Source: Alphaproteobacteria bacterium (GTDB taxonomy: Bacteria > Pseudomonadota > Alphaproteobacteria > Sphingomonadales > Kordiimonadaceae). From it: a DNA stretch of 64,000 nucleotides. A program made the translations under genes and the position numbers. Each line of letters begins with the position of its first letter. Position 1 is the first letter of the stretch. This document shows, in pieces, positions 57,187 to 64,000 of this stretch. The notes beneath the pieces are model-generated. The model was given only the letters and a program-made list of their open reading frames with translations, ran no database searches and was not told where the DNA came from. The stretch covers positions 1-64,000 of the forward strand of contig JABXIS010000017.1 in assembly GCA_013372975.1 (NCBI GenBank). The letters are read 5' to 3'.

Positions 57187-58962
57187 TTAATGATCTTGTG
57201 CTGCTGAAGCGCCGGATGGCACACGGATATCCTCGACCAGATGCTGAATGCTATCAGGCGGCGCCGGTGTGAAACGGTCCACCAAGAAGGCCACAACGAA
57301 GTTGAGCACCATACCCACCATGCCAATACCTTCGGGCGAAATGCCAAACAGCCAATGGTCCGCAATGTTCAGTTCTGGCGAGATGAATTTGAAATAGACG
57401 ATATAGGCGCCAGTAAACAACAAGCCCGTCAGCATGCCTGCGATAGCGCCTTCCTTGTTCATCTTTTTCGAGAAAATACCCATCAGGATGGCCGGGAACA
57501 GGCTGGAAGCCGCCAGACCAAAGGCAAAGGCCACCACCTGTGCCACAAAGGCAGGTGGATTGATGCCCAGATAGCCCGCAATCAGGATCGCTACCGCTGC
57601 CGCAATTCGCGCGGCGCGAAGTTCCTGCATATCGGAGATATCCTTCATCACGGTTTTTTTCAAAAGGTCATGGCTCACGGCCGTGGAGATCACCAGCAAG
57701 AGCCCCGCAGCGGTGGAAAGTGCCGCCGCAAGCCCGCCGGCTGCCACCAGCGCGATCACCCAGCCGGGCAGTTTGGCGATCTCCGGGTTCGCCAGTACCA
57801 TGATATCGCGGTCCACATACACCTCGTTGGCGCTATCCGTTGTGGGATTCACCAGCATACGTTCACCGTGCTTGCCGCGCTGGTCACCATCAAATGAAGG
57901 CTTGCCCTCAAATGGTGCGCCCGGACGGTACTGCACTGCGCCGTCACCGTTTTTGTCCTGCCAGGCGATCAGGCCAAGGTCTTCCCAGTTTTTGAACCAT
58001 TGGGGTGTTTCGGCATACTCGGTCTCGTTAACCTCCGAGATGAAATTCAGCCGAGCAAATGCCCCAACGGCCGGTGCGGTGGTATAGAGAATAGCAATGA
58101 ACACAAGCGCCCAACCCGCAGAAATCCTGGCATCAGACGCCTTCGGCACGGTGAAGAAACGCACCAGCACGTGGGGCAACCCCGCCGTACCTACCATAAG
58201 CGCTGCGGTGATCGCGAACACATCGATGGTGGATTTTGTACCATTCGTATAAGCGGTAAAACCAAGATCAATCAGGGCACTGTCCAGCTTTTCCAGCACC
58301 GTCAGGCCGGAGCCATCCGCCACCTCTGCCCCAAGGCCAAGCTGCGGCACAGGGTTGCCTGTGATCAGCATTGAAATGAAGATGGCAGGCACCGTATAGG
58401 CGAAGATCATCACACAATATTGCGCCACCTGCGTGTAGGTAATGCCCTTCATGCCGCCCAGCACCGCATACATGAAGACGATGGCCATGCCGATGATCAC
58501 CCCCAGATCCACCTCAACTTCCAGAAAGCGTGAAAACACAATGCCGACGCCGCGCATCTGGCCTGCAACATAGGTGAAGCTGATAAAAATGAGGCACAGC
58601 ACAGCCACCAACCGCGCGGCATCGGAATAATAGCGATCCCCGATAAACTCGGGCACCGTGAACTTGCCATACTTCCGAAGGTAAGGCGCCAAAAGGAGGG
58701 CAAGCAGCACATAGCCGCCGGTCCAGCCCATCAGATATACAGAACCGTCATATCCAAGGAAGGCAATCAACCCGGCCATGGAGATAAACGAAGCGGCGCT
58801 CATCCAGTCCGCCGCCGTGGCCATGCCATTCAACACAGGGTGCACCCCGGCCCCGGCAACATAAAATTCGCTGGTGTTCGCAACGCGCGACCAGATCGCG
58901 ATGCCGATATACAGCGCGAACGAGAGGCCTACAAAAAGATAGGTCAGTGTTTGTGCGTCCAT
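57187..58962 (-). CDS. Sodium:solute symporter (large subunit, ActP-like)
   Basis: This 591-aa membrane protein of the sodium/solute symporter family has about 13 membrane segments. Motifs include MATAADWMSAASFISMAG, GGMKGITYTQVAQYCV and TAALMVGTAGLPHVLVRFFT. A long extracytoplasmic loop (about residues 300-385) contains WQDKNGDGAVQY. With the DUF4212 protein encoded 9 bases upstream, it forms the two-subunit type of symporter known for acetate or other monocarboxylates. Substrate not proven. Confidence 0.9.
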   Translation of the reverse strand: MDAQTLTYLFVGLSFALYIGIAIWSRVANTSEFYVAGAGVHPVLNGMATAADWMSAASFISMAGLIAFLGYDGSVYLMGWTGGYVLLALLLAPYLRKYGKFTVPEFIGDRYYSDAARLVAVLCLIFISFTYVAGQMRGVGIVFSRFLEVEVDLGVIIGMAIVFMYAVLGGMKGITYTQVAQYCVMIFAYTVPAIFISMLITGNPVPQLGLGAEVADGSGLTVLEKLDSALIDLGFTAYTNGTKSTIDVFAITAALMVGTAGLPHVLVRFFTVPKASDARISAGWALVFIAILYTTAPAVGAFARLNFISEVNETEYAETPQWFKNWEDLGLIAWQDKNGDGAVQYRPGAPFEGKPSFDGDQRGKHGERMLVNPTTDSANEVYVDRDIMVLANPEIAKLPGWVIALVAAGGLAAALSTAAGLLLVISTAVSHDLLKKTVMKDISDMQELRAARIAAAVAILIAGYLGINPPAFVAQVVAFAFGLAASSLFPAILMGIFSKKMNKEGAIAGMLTGLLFTGAYIVYFKFISPELNIADHWLFGISPEGIGMVGMVLNFVVAFLVDRFTPAPPDSIQHLVEDIRVPSGASAAQDH

Positions 58963-58971
58963 GATAGCCCC

Positions 58972-59250
58972 CTAATCGCCCACGCCGTATTCGCGGTCGA
59001 TTGCCCGCATCCGGATCGCATAAATGAAAATAAGCGCCACGAAAGTGAAGATGGAGCCTTGCTGGGCAAACCAGAAACCAAGCTTGAAGCCAAACAGGCT
59101 GAACTGATTGAGCCAGTCTTCCAGCAAAATGCCAAACCCAAAGGAAACCGTGAACCATACGGCCAAAAGCACCGCAAGCAGCTTCAGGTTGGCGCGCCAA
59201 TAGGCCTGGCGGTTGGCCGCTTCCCCGGCCTTGTCTTCAGCAACAGTCAT
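58972..59250 (-). CDS. DUF4212 small subunit of sodium symporter
   Basis: This 92-aa protein has two membrane segments and the family signature AYWRANLKLLAVLLAVWFTVSF, then GFKLGFWFAQQGSIF and FIYAIRMRAID. DUF4212 genes almost always precede a sodium:solute symporter gene, as here, 9 bases away. It probably stabilises or regulates the large subunit. The start at 59250 is supported by a GGGGAGGG site. The 214 bases to the next gene hold only weak promoter-like sequence. Confidence 0.88.
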   Translation of the reverse strand: MTVAEDKAGEAANRQAYWRANLKLLAVLLAVWFTVSFGFGILLEDWLNQFSLFGFKLGFWFAQQGSIFTFVALIFIYAIRMRAIDREYGVGD

Positions 59251-59464
59251 ATATCCCTCCCCTGACCTTGCGCCCCTAGAGTGAGAGATAACCCCGCTGT
59301 CGTCAATTTCTTGTTGGAGAAAATTGAGCAACCGAAAGCCCCTAGATTTCGCCACGTCCCATAAATTGGTACCGAGTTGTTTTGGCCCATTCATGAACCT
59401 TTTACCGGCCCACAACGTCTCCTCTTACACAAACCCAATGAAACACGCGACAGAGAGAAGACAA

Positions 59465-60271
59465 ATGACAATGACAAATCACGACAGCACTCCAGAAGCG
59501 TTCTGGCTCCCTTGGGGCTGGAACGGCTTCTGGAACAACTTGTGGAACAACGTCTGGAATAATGTCTGGAACAACGTTTGGAACGACTTATCCAGCCATG
59601 GCGTGGATAACGCCGGTCCGTCGTCATCTGGCGGCTTTTATTTTGGCGGCGGTAACTTTCCGACCATCGAAAATGGCACCAATGGGCCGGATGTCCTTAC
59701 AGGAAGCAACTTCGGCGACATTCTCGATGGTGGCTCGGGGAATGACACGCTTAAAGGCTACGGCGGCGGCGATGTCCTCAAGGGCGGCTCTGGCAATGAC
59801 ATTCTCCACGGCGGCGCTGGAAACGACGCCCTCTACGCAAACTGGGGTCATGACAAGCTGTTTGGCGGCAGCGGAAATGACGCCCTGTTTGCCGGCGCAG
59901 GCAATGACCATGTCTACGGTGGCACAGGTGCAGATGCCCTTTTCGGGCAGGACCACAACGACAAACTGTTTGGTGGTGCAGGCGCTGATGTCCTCTTTGG
60001 CGGCTTGGGGGAAGATACTCTCACAGGCGGCACAGGCCCCGATACATTCGGCTTTAGCGAAAACCACGGCAATGACGTGATCACAGATTTTGACATCACA
60101 GAAGATGTGCTCGATTTCGCGCTGCAACCATCATTAAATTCGTTTGAGGATGTGCAAGCAAGCGCCACACAAACACAGGATGGATTGATAATCGACACCG
60201 GCGAAGGAACCGTCTTGCTTGTGGGTATAGACTTGGCCGATCTGGCCTATGTTCAAATGGATTTTGACTAA
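59465..60271 (+). CDS. RTX-repeat protein with tryptophan-rich N terminus
   Basis: This 268-aa protein has an unusual start: residues 13-42 have eight tryptophans, six of them every fourth residue (19, 23, 27, 31, 35, 39), in W-N-N-V repeats. The rest is a run of calcium-binding RTX nonapeptides such as GGSGNDTLKGYG, GGAGNDAL and GGTGADALFG (about residues 75-205), then a DFDITEDVLDF end segment. RTX proteins are usually exported by type I secretion; no secretion genes are near, and no signal peptide is seen. Function unknown. ATG 59471 is an alternative start. Confidence 0.8.
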   Translation: MTMTNHDSTPEAFWLPWGWNGFWNNLWNNVWNNVWNNVWNDLSSHGVDNAGPSSSGGFYFGGGNFPTIENGTNGPDVLTGSNFGDILDGGSGNDTLKGYGGGDVLKGGSGNDILHGGAGNDALYANWGHDKLFGGSGNDALFAGAGNDHVYGGTGADALFGQDHNDKLFGGAGADVLFGGLGEDTLTGGTGPDTFGFSENHGNDVITDFDITEDVLDFALQPSLNSFEDVQASATQTQDGLIIDTGEGTVLLVGIDLADLAYVQMDFD

Positions 60272-60381
60272 CCGCCACGCCTCCGGGTGCCGGACCCTCT
60301 GTTCGGCACCAAATTCCCTTCCCGGTTACGCATGTGACTTGCGTATGTCACCCTCGCACCCCATGGTTAGAGGAAACCTAA

Positions 60382-60849
60382 ATGGCGAGGCAAACAATGA
60401 TGGCAGACAAGGAGGCTCTTGAAGCCTATCTATATAAAAACATTCCACTTTCTATGGCGATGGGGGTGCGCGTGTTGGATGCAGACAAAAAAGAGGTGGT
60501 CCTTTCGGCACCCCTTTCAGCCAATATCAACCACAAGCGAACCGCCTTTGGTGGCAGCCTGCAGGCCATTGCCACCCTGAGCTGCTGGACCCTGATGCAC
60601 CTGAACCTGAAAGATACCGTCAAGGCCTCAGAAATTGTTATCACTGCCAGCACGATCGACTATATCCGCCCCGTTACCAGCGACTTTTCCGCGCACGCAA
60701 CAAGGCCCGACAAAAAACGTTGGGAACAATTTTTGAAAACCTTTGATCGGCACGGAAAAGCACGCATTCAGCTTACTGCCCATATCATGCAAGGCGAAGA
60801 TTTGGCAATTGATTACACTGGATCGTTTGCGGCACTGAGGGCCAACTAG
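60382..60849 (+). CDS. YiiD C-terminal-like thioesterase-fold protein
   Basis: This 155-aa protein fits the YiiD_C family: a hot-dog-type fold with NHKRTAFGGSLQAIATLSCWTLMHLNL (region about 50-75) and DYIRPVTSDFSA in the middle. Related proteins are putative thioesterases. AGAGGAAA lies 6 bases before the ATG. It stands alone. The 373 bases after it hold an imperfect GC-rich hairpin (60866-60893) and the RutR-like site at 61104; no other gene was seen. Confidence 0.72.
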   Translation: MARQTMMADKEALEAYLYKNIPLSMAMGVRVLDADKKEVVLSAPLSANINHKRTAFGGSLQAIATLSCWTLMHLNLKDTVKASEIVITASTIDYIRPVTSDFSAHATRPDKKRWEQFLKTFDRHGKARIQLTAHIMQGEDLAIDYTGSFAALRAN

Positions 60850-61103
60850 GCCCATAAAAAGTGAGGGCGGCAGCCGCATCCGCGACTACCGCCATCCATT
60901 GAAACACGAAAGATGGGTTGGAAGGGTGGCTCGTGAGCCCCACACGCCACTGAATGCCTGAAGCACTCGCTATTCCGGCCACCTTCGGAGGCGCCCACCA
61001 CTGAACTGGCAGCCAGACTAGCCCTTCACTTTCGTGAATCTTGATGCCCCACCTCACAAATTGAAGCGTGAGCATCAACGCAACGCCCGCAAACTATTCA
61101 ATC

Positions 61104-61119
61104 TTGACCTTTTGGTCAA
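61104..61119. promoter_or_regulatory. Perfect RutR-like palindrome upstream of the GH114-RTX gene
   Basis: TTGACCTTTTGGTCAA (61104-61119) has perfect 6-base arms. It lies 103 bases before the GH114-RTX start and its plus strand reads AATCTTGACC toward that gene, as at the other sites. Confidence 0.65.
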
Positions 61120-61222
61120 TATCCTAAATCAAATTTTTTAATGAGCCTCATTCTTGCCCCTACACACAAACTATGCTGCACTATCCAGACTTTAGTTTTC
61201 GGGCATCGCATTGGGGAATTAG

Positions 61223-63100
61223 ATGAGCACCAATCCGCTTTCAGATGTTGACAGCTGGCTCTATCATCTGGGCGATCTGGACGACGATGAGATTGCTGAA
61301 ATCGCAGCACACGACGCCGACTTGCTGGTCATCGACCACGCAAACTATGCTGGTGAGGAAACTCCCTATACGTCTGAACAGATCAATATCATGAGGGGCG
61401 AAGGGGACAAGATCATCGTCTCCTACCTAAGCATCGGCGAAGCTGAAGATTATCGCTTCTATTGGGACGACCCCGACTTTGTCGCCATCCGCGACCAAAT
61501 CATCGACAATGAAAACAGCGAATGGGAAGGAAACTTCAAAGTCAAATACTGGCTGGACGAATGGCAGCAGGTAATCTTTCAGTATGTTGACAGGATAATC
61601 GACGCCGATTTCAACGGCGTCTATCTGGATATCATCGACGCCTTCGAATATTGGGAAGAGGAAGCACCCAACAGTGGCATCGACTACCGGCAGGAAATGG
61701 CGGATTTCGTCGCTGCAATCCGGACGTATGCCGAAACACGACTAGCCGACGATGGCAATGATGCTGCATTCATTATTATCGGCCAAAATGGCGAAGACCT
61801 GATAGAGAACCTCACCTACCTTCAAGCGATCGACGGCATAGGCAAAGAAGACCTGCAATTTTATTACCAGAACGACAACGAAAGCAGCTTCCGCGAACAG
61901 GATTCGGATGCTGTGGACTGGAGCCTCGGCTATTTATTGGCCGCCGAGGCCGCAGGTGTCGAGGTATTTGTGATCGAGTATCTGACCGCGGTCCGTGTCA
62001 GCCAATTTGAAGATACTTTGGTCAGCCACGCCTCTGCGCTCGAAGAAGCAGGCATCCCACTCTACATTGCCCAAAACCGAAATCTGGACGAGATTTTTTC
62101 CCAGCCATCAGCGGCGATTATCACCGACGCTCACGAAGGCTCCGCAGGCAACGATATTTTGCGGGGCGATTTTGGCCGGGATATCATCATGGGTGCCGCG
62201 GGACATGATCAAATTTGGGCAGGCGCCGATGACGCCGGCGATGACCTGTTTGTCGGCGGCGCGGGCAATGACAAGATAGGTGGTGGCCGCGGCGATGATT
62301 TCATCATTGGGGGCGGCGCAACTGAGGGCGCCACTGAGGATTGGTTGCCCTTCAATGAAAACACCTCACTGGCCGGTGCAGATACCCTTTTTGGCGGAAG
62401 CGGCAATGACACTTTGCTTGGGGGCGGCTGGAACGATGCATTAATAGCTGACAATGGCCAATATGATGATGGTGAAGCAGACACGACCGCATCAGGAGAG
62501 AACAAAATTTGGGCTGGGGCTGGCGATGATATTGCCATTGGTGCGGCGGACAATGACGCAATAGGTGGCGGCGTAGGTTCTGACACCCTCTCCGGGCATG
62601 GCGGCAACGACTCAATTTATGGATCAACTGACGGGGACAAGATTACAGGCGGCGATGGCAACGACAAACTGTTTGGCGGCACCGGCGAGCATAGCGATAG
62701 CATATGGGGGAACGAGGGTGATGATACACTCTTCGGCGGCGCCGGCGACGACTTGATTGACGGCGGCCAGGGAAACAATCTGGTTTATGGCGGCAGCGGT
62801 GATGACCAGATATCTTCTTCGGGGAATGACACCCTTTACGGGGGCGCAGGAAGCGATAGCTTTTCTTTCTCTGGTGAAGATTCAAACGCAATCATCATGG
62901 ACTTTGACCTTGATGCCGACTTTCTATCGCTGGCGGATATACAGAATCCTTTTACGGGCCTAGCAGAACTAGTCAATGCTTCGACAAATGCTGTGCAGAA
63001 TGGCCAGCAGGGCGTATTGGTTGACCTGGGAGAAAATGGCGTCCTGTTCCTGGTGGGACTAACAACAGATGACCTGCAAGAAATTGCTATCACGCTATAA
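61223..63100 (+). CDS. GH114-like glycosidase fused to RTX repeats
   Basis: This 625-aa protein joins two parts. Residues 1 to about 295 match the GH114 (endo-alpha-1,4-polygalactosaminidase, TM1410-type) barrel: LLVIDHANYAG near the start, IIVSYLSIGEAEDYRFYW, FNGVYLDIIDAFEYW and FIIIGQNGEDL. After about residue 300 come many RTX calcium-binding repeats (SAGNDILRGD, GGSGNDTLLGG, GGDGNDKLFGG) and a final DFDLDADFLSLADI segment. There is no Sec signal, as expected for type I secretion. The likely target is a galactosamine-rich polysaccharide. It meets the next gene stop-to-stop. Confidence 0.85.
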   Translation: MSTNPLSDVDSWLYHLGDLDDDEIAEIAAHDADLLVIDHANYAGEETPYTSEQINIMRGEGDKIIVSYLSIGEAEDYRFYWDDPDFVAIRDQIIDNENSEWEGNFKVKYWLDEWQQVIFQYVDRIIDADFNGVYLDIIDAFEYWEEEAPNSGIDYRQEMADFVAAIRTYAETRLADDGNDAAFIIIGQNGEDLIENLTYLQAIDGIGKEDLQFYYQNDNESSFREQDSDAVDWSLGYLLAAEAAGVEVFVIEYLTAVRVSQFEDTLVSHASALEEAGIPLYIAQNRNLDEIFSQPSAAIITDAHEGSAGNDILRGDFGRDIIMGAAGHDQIWAGADDAGDDLFVGGAGNDKIGGGRGDDFIIGGGATEGATEDWLPFNENTSLAGADTLFGGSGNDTLLGGGWNDALIADNGQYDDGEADTTASGENKIWAGAGDDIAIGAADNDAIGGGVGSDTLSGHGGNDSIYGSTDGDKITGGDGNDKLFGGTGEHSDSIWGNEGDDTLFGGAGDDLIDGGQGNNLVYGGSGDDQISSSGNDTLYGGAGSDSFSFSGEDSNAIIMDFDLDADFLSLADIQNPFTGLAELVNASTNAVQNGQQGVLVDLGENGVLFLVGLTTDDLQEIAITL

Positions 63101-64000
63101 CTAAAACTGGAATCCGGCACGCACATACCAGAGCCCGCCGTTAAAACCAAATGGCGCGGCCCTGCGCGAGAAGGTAAATACACCGTCAGATTGGATGATG
63201 CCCGGTAAAACGCCAGCACCCGCCTGCCCAATCAGATTCCTGTCAGGGTAGGTATCAAACAGATTGTTGACACCAACTGTCAGTTCGACACCCAAAGCCC
63301 CAACCAGATAACTTGCCTGAAGATCAACCAGCCATTTGGGTGAGAAAGTTTGCACATTCTGCCCTTCACCCACGGGCCGGTCACAGGCCCCTTCACACAC
63401 AGTATATTCGCCATATCTGTTGGCTCGTGCAATTAACGAAAATCCACCGCGCCGATAGATCGCACCGAAACTGGCACGGCTCTTTGGCTGCCAGTCCTCA
63501 AGGATTGATATATCCTGCCGGGAAAAAAGCGGTCCAATGTCTCGCCCTCTGATCGATGATGTGATGCTTTCCTTTACCACCCGTGTAGATGTCCATGTGG
63601 CGGCTGCCGTTACCTCCAGCGTGCTCTTCTCCCCGACTTGCCAGTCATAGGAGGCCACAACATCCAGTCCCTTTGTATGAGTATCTGCCGCATTCATGAA
63701 AAACTGTGCATTGGTGATACCGGTTCGGTCCCGGACATCAGGAAACAGCTTAGCGATATCGATGGCGCTAGAGATTGCGATACGGTCCTTAATATTGATC
63801 CTGTAAACGTCAGCGCTCAGGGTGAAATGAGGACGTGCAAAAACTACACCTGCACTCAGATTATAAGATGTTTCCTCATTCAGTTCAGGTACGCCAAGTA
63901 GGCCGGCGATTTCACTATCGTTTCGATAGGTTCCGCGCTCCTGAGCCACAGAGGCACCGTCAATCTCAACAAACTGCGTGGAAATGCTGTTAAAATATTT
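63101..64000 (-). CDS. TonB-dependent receptor, C-terminal part (start outside window)
   Basis: This frame is open to the window edge; about 300 residues are present. It is the barrel end of a TonB-dependent receptor, with LSADVYRINIKDRIAIS, QPKSRASFGAIYRRGG, VGVNNLFDTYPD and the final WYVRAGFQF. VNNLFD is the conserved segment near the last strands. The internal GTG at 63949 is not a real start, since the frame continues upstream. Its ligand cannot be judged without the plug domain. The stop abuts that of the GH114-RTX gene. Confidence 0.85.
   Translation of the reverse strand, partial: KYFNSISTQFVEIDGASVAQERGTYRNDSEIAGLLGVPELNEETSYNLSAGVVFARPHFTLSADVYRINIKDRIAISSAIDIAKLFPDVRDRTGITNAQFFMNAADTHTKGLDVVASYDWQVGEKSTLEVTAAATWTSTRVVKESITSSIRGRDIGPLFSRQDISILEDWQPKSRASFGAIYRRGGFSLIARANRYGEYTVCEGACDRPVGEGQNVQTFSPKWLVDLQASYLVGALGVELTVGVNNLFDTYPDRNLIGQAGAGVLPGIIQSDGVFTFSRRAAPFGFNGGLWYVRAGFQF

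Noticed and set aside
57660-57675. AAAAGGTCATG half-site inside the symporter gene
   Set aside because: Only one arm of the RutR-like palindrome is present.
59624-60127. Minus-strand frame opposite the RTX repeats
   Set aside because: Repetitive GC-rich RTX codons commonly leave antisense frames open; no independent support.
60866-60893. GC-rich imperfect hairpin after the YiiD-like gene
   Set aside because: Two mismatches and no T-run; noted only as possible structure.
61982-63100. Short repeats that could suggest a CRISPR array
   Set aside because: The repeats are in frame and encode degenerate RTX nonapeptides; there are no unique spacers between constant repeats.

Overview
The window is a gene-dense stretch of an alphaproteobacterial chromosome. 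The support for this is moderate to high GC, many TonB-dependent receptors, FeoAB, a LuxI/LuxR pair, a RutR-like TetR regulator, an Oar-like receptor and a tricorn-type protease. A marine Kordiimonadales-like lineage would fit, but that is inference from gene content. I saw no rRNA, tRNA, CRISPR array, phage module or insertion sequence.

Layout. 1-15 kb: an aminotransferase cut by the window edge, an SdpR/SdpI pair, dps, an FAD oxidoreductase, feoAB under a Fur/Irr-like box, a lipoprotein dipeptidase, a tricorn-like protease, a soluble CZB chemoreceptor, an MFS transporter and a membrane sulfatase-like protein. 15-43 kb: a nucleic-acid scavenging region. It holds a RutR-like regulator, an Oar-like TonB receptor and an eight-gene minus-strand run (BMP-type ABC importer of four genes, cdd, deoA, deoB, exported S1/P1 nuclease). 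Divergent from that run is upp-hpt-purine nucleoside phosphorylase. Further on come deoC with a two-module ALDH16-type dehydrogenase, an NCS2 permease, an exported adenosine deaminase, tdk and a second TonB receptor. A quorum-sensing module (XRE, luxI, luxR) sits in the middle. 43-49 kb: four paralogous periplasmic solute-binding proteins around a TonB receptor, with no ABC permease or ATPase. 49-53 kb: a lipase/SDR/ALDH operon facing its TetR regulator. 53-60 kb: an EAL protein, PhoD, a DUF3224 protein and a two-subunit sodium symporter. 59-64 kb: two RTX-repeat proteins, one with a tryptophan repeat and one with a GH114 domain, then a thioesterase-like protein and the start-truncated end of another TonB receptor.

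How the genes could work together. In the central region extracellular DNA/RNA would be cut by the S1/P1 nuclease and taken through the outer membrane by TonB receptors. Adenosine would be deaminated outside the cytoplasm, and nucleosides imported by the BMP-type ABC system. Phosphorolysis by DeoA and the purine phosphorylase, mutation by DeoB, cleavage by DeoC and acetaldehyde oxidation by the ALDH16 enzyme would yield carbon, while Upp, Hpt, Tdk and Cdd salvage bases. A recurring palindrome, TTGACC-N4-GGTCAA followed by GATT, lies before four of these units, inside tdk, and before the GH114-RTX gene. It closely resembles the known RutR operator. This shared operator and the TonB receptor cluster with four binding proteins are the two most promising undescribed systems here.
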